Shown here one piece after another: positions 40,740 to 54,179 of a stretch of 64,000 nucleotides of DNA (positions are counted from its first letter, which is position 1; every line of letters begins with the position of its first letter). This stretch comes from Heterodera schachtii (taxonomy: Eukaryota > Nematoda > Chromadorea > Rhabditida > Heteroderidae). Where the stretch lies: contig SIJG01000027.1 of assembly GCA_023374025.1 (NCBI GenBank), positions 1,133,110 through 1,197,109 of the forward strand. Reading direction: 5' to 3'. A program made the position numbers and the translations under genes. The notes below the pieces were generated by a model, which had not been told where the DNA came from, did no database searches, and was given only the letters and a program-made list of their open reading frames with translations.

Positions 40740-43387
40740 TGAATTGGAAAAAAGAGGAAAAGTAAACGAACATTTAAAAGATGGCAATTTAACGAAAAGA
40801 TATTGTTAAAATAAAGAAAAACAAATCATATTTATAACGCAAAACTGTACAAAAACAATATATAATTTGCCTTAACAAATAAATTCTAATAAATTAAAAA
40901 TGAATAATGAATAATATATAAATTTTCAATTTCCGTAGATTATCATAATTAATGTTAAAAGCATCCATTTACTATAATTTAATACGGTATTTGACGAAGA
41001 AACGAAAAATTCAACCACATAAAAAAGTGTTAAAATTCAAAGTTTAATATTAAAAATTGAGAAATAAAATTAAAATGGTAGGGCTAAATTAAACGGCTAG
41101 TTTGACTTAAAAATTAATAAAACATTGAAACTTAAACAAGAAAGGCATAATTATACAAAATTTTGCAAGAGAATGTAAAAGGAAATAAAAGTAATTGAAT
41201 TTAAAAAATGAAATATTTAACCAAATATTAATAATAAAAAAAAGCAATTCAAATTTATAATGAAATGAAACTAAAAAAAATAATAAATTCAACAATTATT
41301 AACACAAGATAAAAAAGCTAAAAAGAATAATTCAAACGGAGTTTTTGAGGACCCATAGGTGAGAAATTTAAGAATAATTAATACATAATTAGCTAAAATT
41401 CTGAAAAAGTGTCATGTCGGTATATACCGGTGGAAACCCCGAAAAATACAGGTATTTTTCTGTTTTGATCAATTTTATTAATAAATTTGGATTATAAAGA
41501 TAGAATTAAATTTATTTTATTTACCGTTCCATTTGATGCCTAACGCACTAAAAAACGAATTATTTAATTTTAAATTTATCTGTCAGAAAAAGCATTAAAC
41601 GAAAATAAAAAAAGAATAAATGTAAAATACATAAAATATATTTGAATGTTATTTGATTTAATGAGTCTTTTTATACACTAAAATTAACACATTAAAAATA
41701 AATGATTCGCAAAACAAAGGCATTAAAGAGATGAATTAAATGAATGGAAGATAATTGAAAATTAATTTTTTTTTTAAATCAAATAATTTAATTTAATCTG
41801 CCAAAAAATATGAGTATATTCATTAGAATATTATCATTCAGTTTTAATTTGCGTTAAAAAGAATCCAAAAGAAATATTTAATATTATTTCATACGCTAAA
41901 AAAGAAAATAAACAAAATACAATTAAAACAATATTAAAAAACAAAATATAGGTAATTTAATCGAAATTTAATAAAATATTTGAATAATTTATTTCATCTT
42001 AATTATAAAAGATGAAATATATTTATAATTACAATTTAATGGAAAAAAGATAATGAGAAAAAATTATATAATATTTTTGCAACATAAATTTAATAATAAT
42101 TAGTAGAAATTCGATTTTTTATGAAAATAATTAATTATGAAATTATTTGAAAAAAATCAATCAAATTTCAAACGGAAGGTTAATTAAATTTTCATAAAAT
42201 AATATAAATTTAAAAAATAATAACAATTAATTGAATTTAATTAATAAACAAAATGGAAAAATCATTTTATCAATTAAAAAGAACAATATTTAAAAAGAAG
42301 ACAAAAAAAAACAATGAACATTTTCACAGTGCCAAACTAAGCAGGGCACAAAAATATTGTAGAAGAATTAATTAATTTATAAATAATCCAAATTTATTAT
42401 AAAAAAGGAAAATTTGAAGAAAATTCAGCGAAACAAAATTTACCAAAATAAAAGGCAAAAATAAAATATAATCATTAGTCATATAATTAAAGACAGTTAC
42501 GGGATTAGGATTTTTCCAGGGTCCCTATCGTGGCTTTTTTTGAAAAAACGTTTTTCGAACATTTTGATTTGGTTGTTTTAAATAACGAAATAGCACCAAA
42601 GAGAGAGTTTATGGAGCACTAATTTGGGACTAATTTGGGGGGGGGGGGTATTTTTTTTAAACTTATTAGTTCAATTAAAAAAACAAAAAGAATAAACCAA
42701 AATGATAAAACTTGAAAGAATAATTTATAAACAAATATTAAAAACAACAAATTCTTGTTTAAATTAAAAAATCCTATTTCACATATCAGCAAACAATTTT
42801 CTAAAAAGCCACCTTCAAATTTTGGGGTGTAAAATGACAAAATTTATTCAAAAAAACAATATTAAGCCTATTTTAAATCAAAAATTGTTGTGAAGAAAAT
42901 AAATAAATAAATTTTGGAGATTAAATTTTGAGAGAGTTTAGATGTGCATTTTTGAAAATTTTCTGATGAATCTTAAGGATTTATTTTCTGAAATTTTTGG
43001 GGTCAAGTCTTAGGGCTGTAGTTTTTCGTTTTTATAGCTTTTTTATTAATAAATTTTGGGCAAAACGACAAAATAAGTCCAAATAGGTTTTCAATTTTTT
43101 TTAGATTCAAAAAATATTAGGTAAAAACCTAAAAATAGAATCCATACAAATAACCAATTAAAAACTAAGAAAAAACACAAAATTCGGAAAAGGTGTGGAA
43201 TATTATAAGCGCAAGAAATGTTTAAAAAATATTAATTATTTAATTAATAATGCCAAGAAAAGCCTAACAAAAGGAAAACCTAGATAAAAAAATTCTGAAT
43301 AATAAAAAAAGCCTATTAAAAAAACACTAAACTCTGACTAAAAAAAGAATTATCGAATTACTTTTGTGTCCTCAAAGTTCAATATCT
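40740..43387. other. A-rich non-coding DNA with diverged long repeats
   Basis: Extremely AT-rich with A clearly exceeding T on this strand. Short shared blocks recur kilobases apart: 'CATATTTATAACGCAAAA' at 40830 and 46575, 'GGCACTAAAAAACAATTATT'-like at 41550, 46975 and 52050, 'CGGAAGGTTAATTAA' at 42175 and 51520. 42780-43150 carries a copy of the TAGGTGCT/GTATTTTTCGTTTT repeat core. A run of 12-13 G lies near 42640. No gene supported. Confidence 0.6.
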
Positions 43388-44358
43388 GGGGCCTTATTCC
43401 CGTCTCCCGGTTAAGTTAACCGCGGTTAACGCCTTAACCGTGGTTTATTTAACCGCGGTTTATTTTTAACCAAAATATGTATTCTCGTCTTTAACCGTGG
43501 TTAAGCTAACCACGGTTAAATAAACCACGGTTAAGCACTAAATTTATTAAATAAATAAATGTAAAAAATACATTTTTATTCTAAAATTCGTGAGAATTAA
43601 TTTTCATTGATTAAAATTTAAAAAATATATAAGATAATTACGCAGCAAATAATAGGTATCAAAAATCTGTAAATAAAATTTTTTTTTTAACTATTTTTTC
43701 TTTCTATTTTAGACGAAAAATTTGTATTCAAAAAATCTTTTCATGAAAAGAATAAAAATAAAAAATAAAATAAAGTTTTTTAAAAGAAAGAATTAATATT
43801 AGGGGAAAATTTTTTGAAAAATTTTCCATTTTAAGGGGGCATTATTTTTTTTTAATTTTTGGTCGATTGTAAGTAAGTTGACGGTCGTAAAAAATGTTTT
43901 TAACTTGAAAAGAAGTCAAAAAGAATTCAATTTGACGCTGATGCAAAAAATTAAAAAAAAAATCTAAATGCCGGTTATATAAAAGATAATTATGTTTTTT
44001 AACTTCTTTTAATAGTTTTGACGGTTTTAAAAATTTTTAGACCATTTTTATTAGAATATTATTTAATTTTTCTCTTAACCAAGTGCTTAACCCTGGTACG
44101 AATTGTGGTTAAAATTACAAGGGAAAAATTAAACCACGGTTAACTAAGGAAAGACGAGAATACCAAAAAATGAAAATACGTGGTTAAGTGGCGTTAACCG
44201 CGGTTAAGCGGCCCCTTAACCGCGGTTAAATAAACCATGGTTAAGCGTTAACCATGGTTAAAAAAGGGAAGACGAGAATAGCGGTTTAATTTCTTAACCG
44301 TGGTTTAATTATTTATACCGCGGTTAAGAAATAAACCGCAAGACGGGAATAAGGCCCC
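43388..44358. mobile_element. Palindrome-rich inverted-repeat element, 971 bp
   Basis: Ends GGGGCCTTATTCCCGTCT and AGACGGGAATAAGGCCCC are perfect 18-bp inverted repeats. The outer ~150 bases (left) and ~290 bases (right) are packed with the palindromes TTAACCGCGGTTAA, TTAACCATGGTTAA and AACCACGGTT; I count more than fifteen half- or full palindromes. The motif AAGACGAGAATA recurs inside. The centre is AT-rich with no significant ORF. No clear target duplication, so the superfamily is unassigned. Confidence 0.8.
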
Positions 44359-45235
44359 TGTTCATAATAAAAAAAAAGACTCAACAAACCAACCCATTGA
44401 CTTTAAATTCGATCATTTAAGCGACGCTGGACATTAAAATTATTAAAAAAAAATTGTAAACAATAAAACGTTATTGATTATGCAATAATTATAATATGTT
44501 TAATTGTTGTTTTTTGGTCCAATTTTGAAAAAATGGTAAAATGAGAAAAATTCGCCCGCCCAAATTATTACATATAAATTAAAAGAAATTTAATAATTAA
44601 CAAAAGAAAAAAAAAATTAAAATAATAATTCAAAATAATAAAACCTTAAAAAATAAACAATTAATCTGATTAAATCTGATTAATTATATTTATTTTTTTT
44701 ATAAATTATCAGAAAGAAAATTTATTATATTTTTTAATATTCGGATAAAAATAAAAAAATCGTAGGATAATTCATCATAATAATAGAAAAAAAGTAAATG
44801 AGAATTTGGTTGGAATTAACTTGTAAGACTAATGAAGAAAATAAACAATGAATTAAAAAATAAAATCATCAAATATTCATAAATTATAAAGGAGACTAAA
44901 TATTGCATATTAATAAAAATTCAAAATTCATAAAAATATATAATATGGAAAAAAGAAAAACTTTGGCCTAAAAAGCATAAAATGATAAAAAAAAGAATAT
45001 TATAACACAAAAATGAGATAAATCATCAAGAAACACATATTACTGTAACAAATTGTAAATGCGGTAAATAAATCAAATTAGTAAATAAAAAGTTTTTAAA
45101 AAATACTTTGAACATAGCGAACTTTTAAAATTATGTTAAAAAAAATTAAATTGCCCATTTTTTAACAAATTTTGTCCAAAAGTTGACCAAATCTTTGGTC
45201 CAATTTAAATTCTAGATCAAAATTTGTATTTCCAC
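44359..45235. other. A-rich non-coding DNA
   Basis: Continuation of the A-rich region. A CGTAGGATAA fragment at 44761 resembles the start of the gypsy-type LTR. 'TACTGTAACAAATTGTAAAT' at 45042 recurs at 50793. No gene seen. Confidence 0.5.
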
Positions 45236-45239
45236 AATC

Positions 45240-46075
45240 TTTCGCCCCTAATTTGACCGTTTTCTCCCCCCCCCCTTTTCCCATGCCCTCCCATTGTGCC
45301 GTGCCATTCAATTCAGTCAAAAGTGACGCTTGACACTTTTTGCTTGTGAAAAAACTTTTCTCGGTTTTTACAATATTTTTCAGTGCCCTGGTCACCGTGA
45401 AGGAATGATCTGAACAATTTATTGTTATACTTTTTTGATCAGCATCAAAAGTTATTTTAGCATGAATTATTTCAGATTTTAAAGTGAACTATGAAAGAGT
45501 TTTTTTCATTTTTGAGACATTATTTTTTTCACATATTTTGAATATTTTGCAATTTATTTGCATTTCTTTCAGGGTAATTGTCGCACCCCTCTTAAATTTT
45601 TTGTCGATGCTTTTCTAAAAAAATTAAAAAAAAAAACATTTTTAGGGGGTGACGAAAAGAAACAAATGGGAAAATCAGTGAAAAATTATTGGAAACAATT
45701 AATATTATATATTTTCTCCTCTAAACTTTTAAATTCGCCCAATAATCAACAAATTAGTCCCACCACCTATATTTGGTAGAAATATTCATTCTTTGTTTTC
45801 TTAATTACGAAATTTATGCCTTAATTGTTTCGCAATCTTTCGTCTCTAATTATGCCACCGTTTGCCCCTTCGCCTTCCTATGCCCTCCTTTTTTGCCGTG
45901 CCATTCATTCCGCGACATTGCCATCCTTAATTATGATTTATTGTCTTTCCCTCCTTTGTTAGTTATGCCATCGTTTGCCCCTTCGATTCTCCCCCTCTCC
46001 CCCCGTCTTTCCATGCCCTCCCTTTGTGCCGTGCCATTCAATTTGTTTGCTGGCGAATGACCCAACCAATGCGAC
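45240..46075. repeat. Pyrimidine-rich repeat (GCCCTCC...GTGCCGTGCCATTCA)
   Basis: Copies of 'CCATGCCCTCCCATTGTGCC' with 'GTGCCATTCA' occur at 45280-45315, 45880-45915 and 46010-46045. A related version heads the duplicated blocks at 38710 and 56655. Between copies are 'TTATGCCACCGTTTGCCCCT' and 'TTATGCCATCGTTTGCCCCT', giving a tandem of about 120 bases at 45850-46050. Short plus-strand frames here show no domain. Confidence 0.65.
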
Positions 46076-46079
46076 CCCT

Positions 46080-49000
46080 CCCCACGCACAATAAAAACGA
46101 CAATTCAATATTCATTTTTTCAAACATTGACCTTTCACTTATTTTATCTTTTTATTTTAGAATTTTATTATAAATATTAATGGTGGAAAATTGACACGAA
46201 TTATTAAAAATGCAAAAATACATTTCTAATAAAAGTTATAGACGGGATCGGCCGGCCTCAATACGAACAAAGATTAAATTGAAGAAAATAATTTATTAAA
46301 AGTTAAAAAAGAAAGAGGAAATTTTTATTCTGACTCTAAACACTCAAATTTGCTACATTTAGCATGATTATTTAAAAATGATTAAATGCAAAAACAAATT
46401 AAATAATAAAGAAAAATATAAAGTAAATTAATATTTAAAACGAATTTGAACATTTTCAACTATTTTGAAACAACTAAATCAGCTCCAAAAGACAGTCTAT
46501 GTGCGTTAATTTATGACAATTAAAACATACGTTTTTATGTGAAATAATTTGATTAATAAAGAAAAACAAACCATATTTATAACGCAAAATTGAAACTGAA
46601 AATAATGTAAAATAAAACAATTAGCAGCACATAATAATAATAATTGATGAATAAATTTAAATGGAAAAATTAATTTGTATTATCAAATAAATTGTGATAA
46701 ATAGCAAAATTTAAATAATTTAAAGACCTTTTAAGGCTAATCACAAATTATAAAAATAATTAATACCAAAAAATATAAAATAATAAATGTTTTAAGCATA
46801 ATTTAAGAAAAACAAAAATTAATTAAATTGCAAATAAATAAAAAAACCAAAGAGACGGAAAACTAAAAAAGAATAAATATATTTAGAGTATTTTATGCAG
46901 AAGGCATCGAAAAATGAAAAAAAAAGAGAAAAATATAATTTATTTAAAATTAAACTACCTTCTACTTGGTGCATAAGGCACTAAAAAACAATTATTTAAT
47001 TTAAATTTATCGGCAATTGTCAGAAAAAACTTTAAGCAAACATTTAAAAAAAACAGAATTAATATTATTTAAGTTAAATAAACCCATTTTATATCGACAA
47101 ATAACTTGGTCCTTATATAAAATTTTTTTTAATTATTAATTTTTGAAAGGCTTTTCACTATAATTATTTCAATAATTTATCGCATTATTATTTAAAATTT
47201 TCAGTTTAACAACTCGCATAACACACAATTAAAGACTAATAAAATTTTTACCGAGACATCAAGGAAAAATTATAAATATAAATAAGTTCTAAAATAAATT
47301 AATAAATTAAGAAACATTGAAAAAAATTTAGCAAAACATTATTTGGTACATAATAATCAAATTGAACATTTATATTCTAAGAAAGGAGAATTAAACAAAA
47401 TAACAAATAAAACATGATCAATCAATTTTAATTAGAGAAAAGACACATTAAAGCATTTTAAGGTTTTTTATCAATTAATAAACAATAAAATTCACTAAGA
47501 AAAGATTAATCGTACTGAAATTTAAACATTTAAAATAATATACAAAAATATTTAGCCAAATATTCAGCAAAAGTTTCAAAAAAAAACTCAAATATTATGA
47601 AAAAACTGATATAATTTTACAAGCTTAACTTTATGCTAAATAAAGCAGTCAATTACACCAGATTCTTAATGTTTAATCTGAAGAGCCATAAATGGCAAAA
47701 AACCGGAAAATTCAAGAAAAAAAATTCTTAGGGGATGGAAATAAATTTTTAAAATGAAAAATTTGGAAAATAAATTTTATGGAATGGATGAAAAAATATT
47801 GAAAAATATGAAAAAATTAACCATTTGATAAAATTTGATGGTATTTGGTTTTGAAAATATTCCCCAATATTTAAAAAGTGCCAAAACACACAAACAGTTT
47901 TATTTAAAAATTTTCGGGTTTTGTGAATGTTTTTGTCATAAAATCAATATTTTGGGATTTTCTGGTATTTTAATATTTTAATGCATATTTTTGCCATTTT
48001 TGGGAATTTTCATAAAAAAAATTGAGTAAAAAAGACGAAATTTCGGAAATCTTCAAATATAAACACTACAAATGAAAAAGGAAGAAGAATTTCGGTTCCG
48101 CGCAACTCAAACAAAAAATTAACAAAGCTAATGAGAAATTGATAAACTGAAGGACAATAATAATTAAACTTGAAAAAGAAAAATAAATTAAATTTTAGAA
48201 ATAATAAAACATTCCATAATTGACAGTATTACTGAAAAGCCATAAAAATATGCTTCATAAATAACATACAAAAAGGATATACAATTCAATAAATTATATA
48301 GAATTTAAAACTAATACAAAAGTTAGAAAAAATAATAAATTAACAAAAGAGTAAATATTATCCTTCATTTATCCAAATATTATCCATTCATTCATCCGAT
48401 TAATGACGGAAATGGTCGATTAGTCGTGAATTAGAAAAAAGAAAATTTAATGAGAATTAAAAAATATCTAATTAACAAAAACATTAAAAATAGTAAAGAT
48501 AAATTTTAAAAAGCAAAGAACAAAGAAGCAAAGTTTAGCATTTTAATAATTTTAAGAATAGTAGAGAATGAATATCATAAATGAAAGATTAGTCAAACAA
48601 AATATTCAAAAATTAAAACCAAACAAAAAAATTGGCTTAATAAAAAAAGGACGGAACAAATGACAAATTTTATAATTTATAGACCGAGTGTATGTATTTG
48701 AACATGAAATTAATAACAATTTGAAAATAGAATAGATGACGAAAAACTTTAAAATTTCAGTGGAATTTAAAAAAGTAAAGAAATAAAATCCGAAATGACT
48801 TTACTCTTAGAAAAAGGCTTTAAAACCATTTCATAAAGCTCACTGAGCTAAGTATATTGTATAAATCGAAAAATACAACTCTAAGGATCAACGTTCCGGA
48901 TTTTTAAAAAATAATAATACGAAAATTTTGAATTTGATCATTTTTGGCTTTATAATCAATAATTGGCCCTTTTTCCTGACTTTTTTTTTAAATAGTCGAA

Positions 49001-52000
49001 TTTTGGCAATTTGTTCGCTTCTGAAATGACCAAAGCTTCAAAACCGCACTCGGCCTTAATTCACCAATGGATCGAAAAATTACCTTTAGGAGTTTATACA
49101 TCGGAAAACAATAATTTTTTTTTACATTTTTAGTTAGCATATTTTTTAAGTTTGTTTAAGCAAATATTGATATATACCCATTTATTAAGATTTTTGTGGG
49201 TTAAAAACTTAAATTTTGGCAGTTTTTTCTCCATATTTTGGTCCATATTTGGCCATTTTCGGGCTTTTTAGTCCATATTTTATGATATATTTGGTGTTTA
49301 TTAGCCACATAATTTCCAATAAAAGAAAAAATATATAAAACAAATTTTACAAAAAATAATACTAATAAAAAGATGCAACGATCAAATTATTATAAAATCA
49401 AAAGAAATTCAACAATTAACACACAAGAAAAAAGATTAAAAAAAAATAATTCAAAATGACAAAAACTTAAATTAAAATGTTAACAATTATTTTTATTTGA
49501 AAATAACAATATCATATAGTGAATATTAAGGAAAGGATTAATAAGAATAATAAAAATGCATATATTTGTATAATGAATGAATGAATAAAGGACCATTAAA
49601 CAAATAGTTTTTATTATGTTCATTAACAAAGACTTAGCGAAATTTGGACAAAAAAGAAGCATAATTAGAAAATTAAAAATAAATTATAAATAAATGCAAA
49701 TCAATGGGACTCAATAAATTATGGATTAAATTGGATATTGAAGAATATTTTGGAAAATGCAAATAAACCAAAATTCATTAAAATATTTTAATATACGGAA
49801 AGTAAAACCTAGCATTCATTGAATTTAATTTTAAATAAAAATTTAAATAATTGCAAAGCATTAAGAAGCATTCCGATTATTTCATATAAATTGCACATAT
49901 TATGCTATTACGAACAGCAAAAATTTAGCAAAAATGCAAAATTTAAAATCATTCAAAAAATTACACAAATATTAAAATATATTCAAAATGACAAAAAAAG
50001 CAAAAAAATTTAAAAAAATGCTAATACAATATAGAATTGAAATAAATTTATTTAATTAAATTAAACTTTTTGAAATTTTAAAAATTGTTAAATTATTAAT
50101 TGAAATTCTTCCACAGAACAACATTGAAGAACAATAGTTGGCTGGTACAATTTCTGTCGTGATGTCAAGGAAATAATTTAATACAAATATATTTTTAACA
50201 AAACAGAAAAGAATTTAACATTAATTAGTAAGTTATATTTTGAAGGAAATAAATTGAAATTTGTAAAGGACACTTTTGAAAATTTAAATTTGAGTGAAAA
50301 ATTAACATATTCAAAAAAAACCTTCTCAAATGATCATTAAAAATATAAGAAAACAAAAAGAAATGTAAATAAAAAAATTAAAAAATAAATAAAATGATCG
50401 GAAAAGAAATTTTATGGCACTTTTGCAGCTTATTGACCCATTTTTTTCTTCAAAATTTAATTTTGGAAGGATAATTAATTGTCTTTATTACTCGAGGAAA
50501 AAATTTTCTGTGATTTTCGTTATAACTATGAATATTAATGGGTTTTCTTGTGATAGTTTTGCTCTTAATTTTTTTTTATTAATTGATTAATATGGATTTT
50601 TAAGCAAAAACTGCAAAAGTGCCAATTTTATTAACAAAATAAAATTCAGTAAAAATGCAAAATAAGAAAAAATAAATGCACAATCAACTGTTCTATTCGC
50701 CAGCAGATGAAGTATAAAAAGTCAAATATTCTAAAAATTACGCTCCAAGCCGCAAGCATTTGTGATTATGCAAAAGACCCAGATAAAACATACTGTAACT
50801 TACTGTAAATGCGGTAAAAATAAAAAACAAAACAGAAAGAACAACAAAAGAATGGATATATATGAAAGCATTATTAATTATAATATTTGCTTAAAGCAAA
50901 AAGTGAAATTAAAGAAAGGGTAAAATTTTAAGAGAGAAAACACTTTTGGAAAAATGGTGAGAAAATACTCAATTTTCTAATATATCCATGATTATTTGAA
51001 AAGAATTTGATGATAAAAATAACGAGATTAATTAAAAATACAGAATCAGTGAATTGAAAACAATGATAAACATACAATATTTGAAAAAAAAAAAGAAAGC
51101 AAAAAGTTAAATATTATTAAAAACCAATCATTAAAGAAAGCCTAGCCTATTTCATTAAAAAAAAACAATTAAACAGTTAATGCGAAAAAATATAAAAAGC
51201 TAAAATAATTATAGAAAATGATAAATATTAAGTAAATTTACTATTAAATTTTGTTAATAATTATTTTTATTTGCAAATTATCATAAAGAGAATATAATAA
51301 ATTTTTTGTTTTTATAATGTTTTTTATATAATTTCTATTATTGAATCAATTCAATTAAATCTATTTTACGTCTCACATATATAATTGAAAAAAGGAAAAG
51401 TAAATGAAATAAAATTATAATGTTTTCAACATAAATAATAATTTTAGTACAAAGAACGGACTTTTTATGAAAATATGTCAAATTATTTGTAAAAAACTCA
51501 ATCTAATTTATAACGGAAGGTTAATTAATTAACATTATAATGAATCAAAAATTTTGTTTTATGATAAAACACAATATAATTCAATATAATTAAAAAGTGA
51601 AGTTTAAATAATATAAAACAAAATCATTAGCACGTAATGATTGAGTGACCAATCAAAAAGATGGTTAAATTTAAATGGAAAAATTAATTTGCATTAGAAA
51701 ATAATTAAGCATAATTATATTAAAATAACATATCAATTACAGATAAATGGAAAAAATTCAATTTATCAAAGAATTCATAATTAATGTTTAAAAAAACAGA
51801 ACAAAATGCCACAGAAAACGGACATAATAATAATTTACAAATCGTTCATAATTTGTCAAAATGCACCCATTCGCGGACGCAAACGGTAGAACGGACGTGA
51901 GTTTGAAAAAAAAGGAAAAGTAAATGAGAGAATTTGGAAGGAGTTAATTTAGCATAATTTAATAAAAGAAACAAAATTACAAATAAATGAAAAAATCCAA

Positions 52001-52320
52001 GAAATGGAAAACATATTAAAAAAGAATATATAAATAATATTTTTTGCGTATGGCACTGAAAAACAAAAAAATAACAAAAATCAAAATAAAAAACATAAAT
52101 TTATTAAAATTTTCGGAATTTGTCAGAAAAAGCCTTCAAAGAAGATATAAACGGACAAAGAAATAACAATAAAACAACAAAAAAATAATAATTATTTCTA
52201 AAATATTATTTCCCTCAAAGGGAAGGGACGGACAAATGAAACGTTATTTAAAAACATTAATAATATGAAATTTTAACAAAAAAAATTGTTTAGAATTTTC
52301 TTTAATGAACAAAATTTTTA
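46080..52320. other. A-rich non-coding DNA with diverged long repeats
   Basis: About 6 kb of A-rich DNA without a credible ORF. Repeated blocks listed for 40740-43387 recur here at spacings near 5.1-5.8 kb. Phrases such as GGAAAAAAGGAAAAGTAAATG and ACGCAAACGGACG-like strings (51880) recur to 56340. It may be an expanded, decayed tandem array or a giant intron. Confidence 0.5.
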
Positions 52321-52359
52321 ATTCTCTGCTATCATTTGGATAGCCCTACCATATATTCT

Positions 52360-52540
52360 CGATGAATCTGCAAAATCGCAAAAAATTACGTTAAGTTTCA
52401 AAAATATGACAAAAAGAAGTCAAAAATGCGTTTTTTGAACATTTTTGGGCCATGACTTTTTTGAATATTAAACAAAATTTTTTAAAATTTTGTAGGCTAA
52501 TAAAATTAACCCTTAGGGCTACAAATGATAATAAAGGAAA
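52360..52540. repeat. Foldback-family relic (GGCCATGACTTTTTTGAA core)
   Basis: 'GGGCCATGACTTTTTTGAAT', 'TTTTGTAGGCTAATAAAATT' and 'CCCTTAGGGCTACAAATGAT' match the foldback cores at 9960-10060 and 27660. Ends are not definable. Confidence 0.45.
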
Positions 52541-52920
52541 TCAAAAAAATTAATTCTTTTTTGATTTAAATCAATTATATCAACCTTTTTATTATACTCC
52601 AATTCTGATTATAATTGAGAGATTAAATAAAACAAACCAAAAAATCCAAGCCGGAATTTAAATTTGTTTTAGTTTAAACAAAAAATTTATTTGATTAATT
52701 TTGTTAAGCTGGTGATATTTATCCAATCATTAAACTAAATTAAAAAGAATTGAATTTTTTTTTGTTATAATGACCAAAAATATTTTAATACAACAAATTT
52801 TGGCAGCTCCTAAGAATTTTATTTCGAAAACCTTTCACAATTTCAGCCATTTATTCTAACTAATACAAAGAAGTATTCTTAAGTTTTAAAAACACAGAAA
52901 ATTGGAGAAAAATAAAAACT

Positions 52921-52972
52921 AGGGGGGGGGGGGGGGAAGGAGGGGGACGTGCCCACCCCCCCCCCAAAAAAA
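52921..52972. repeat. G-run / C-run pair
   Basis: About 16 consecutive G, then GAAGGAGGGGGACGTGCCCA and a run of about 10 C. The two runs could pair as a short hairpin, and the G side could form a quadruplex. It is isolated in A-rich DNA, with no gene nearby. Confidence 0.75.
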
Positions 52973-53861
52973 ATGAAAATTAAAAATTTTCAACGAAAAT
53001 GAAAGTGGTTTTTTTTAATATTGTTATCATTTTTTTTGCGAAAAACTACAAAAGGTCTTCGCTTCGCCAATTAGTCTCTCGAAAATTTTTCTGAATACGG
53101 GCATGAAGCTGTCACGAGAATTGGATTGCGTGAAATTGGAAATTATGAACATTCATAAATTTGACATAATTAAAACTAAATATAAAGGTGATAAATGGGA
53201 CAAAACTTAAATTAATTACATCGAATTAAAAACGGAAGATTAATTAAATCACATTATATTAATGAAAATCAATTTTCATTAAACAAATTAAATAATTTTT
53301 AAAACAAAGGATAATTAACAAAAATTAATAAAAATATTAAACACGTAATTGAGTAGAAGTTTAATTAATTATTCATATTAAATTAAATAATTACTAAATC
53401 CATTGTAAATAAAACAAAAAAAACTTTTTTAATTTTCGAAAAAACAAAAACCAATTAAATGAAAAACAATAAACAAATAAGGCTAATGGGAATTGATCAA
53501 CTGAAGGACTATAATAATTAAACGGAAAAAAGAAACACATACCTTTAAAAAACAGAAATGACCAAAGAAGCGTCGGCAGAAAGATTAAATCAAATTTTAG
53601 AATAATGAAAAACATTTAAATATTGACAAAATTATTAAAAAAAACACACAAAAAGATAATAATTCAATAAATTATATACAATTTAAAACTAAATATAAAA
53701 AAATAATAATAATAATTTTTTATATTTAATGAACAAAATGAAATTCAGTGGATATAATCTACTAAGAAAATTATTTTAATTCTCATTACACATCCATACG
53801 TGAACTAAAACGGACGTTTCTCCGAGAATTTGGAAAAAAAGAAAAAAGATAAAATACCGTA

Positions 53862-54175
53862 TTTTCTCTAATTATCCCCCAATCTCCATTAATCCCCCAA
53901 TCTCCAATTATCCCCCAGTCTAGGAAGGGTTTGAAAAATAATCCCCCAGTCTCCATTTATCCCCCAGGGGGATAAATAGAATTTTCAGAAAATTTTATGC
54001 CGTCATTTTTTTCAAAAAATTCAAACAAAATCACAGTAAAAGTGCTAACAAATGAAAATTCATCGTTATCTCCGACTCCGTCCAGCTCTACATCACCATC
54101 ATCATCAGATAAGCCGGCTTCTTCGTGATCGTTTCGTCCATCTTTCACCGTTTCATTTTCTCTAAACTCGCGCAA
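53862..54175 (-). mobile_element. Possible pogo/Tigger-like transposon end with TTATCCCCC repeats
   Basis: Bases 53868-53970 hold five repeats of AATTATCCCCCAATCTCC, closing with the palindrome TTATCCCCCAGGGGGATAA. A minus-strand frame (54175-53957) reads an acidic stretch LSDDDGDVELDGVGDNDEF and runs into the repeat. CCCCC/TTATCC terminal repeats and an acidic C-terminus occur in pogo/Tigger-like elements, but no transposase core is present and the assignment is tentative. Confidence 0.35.
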
Positions 54176-54179
54176 AAAA

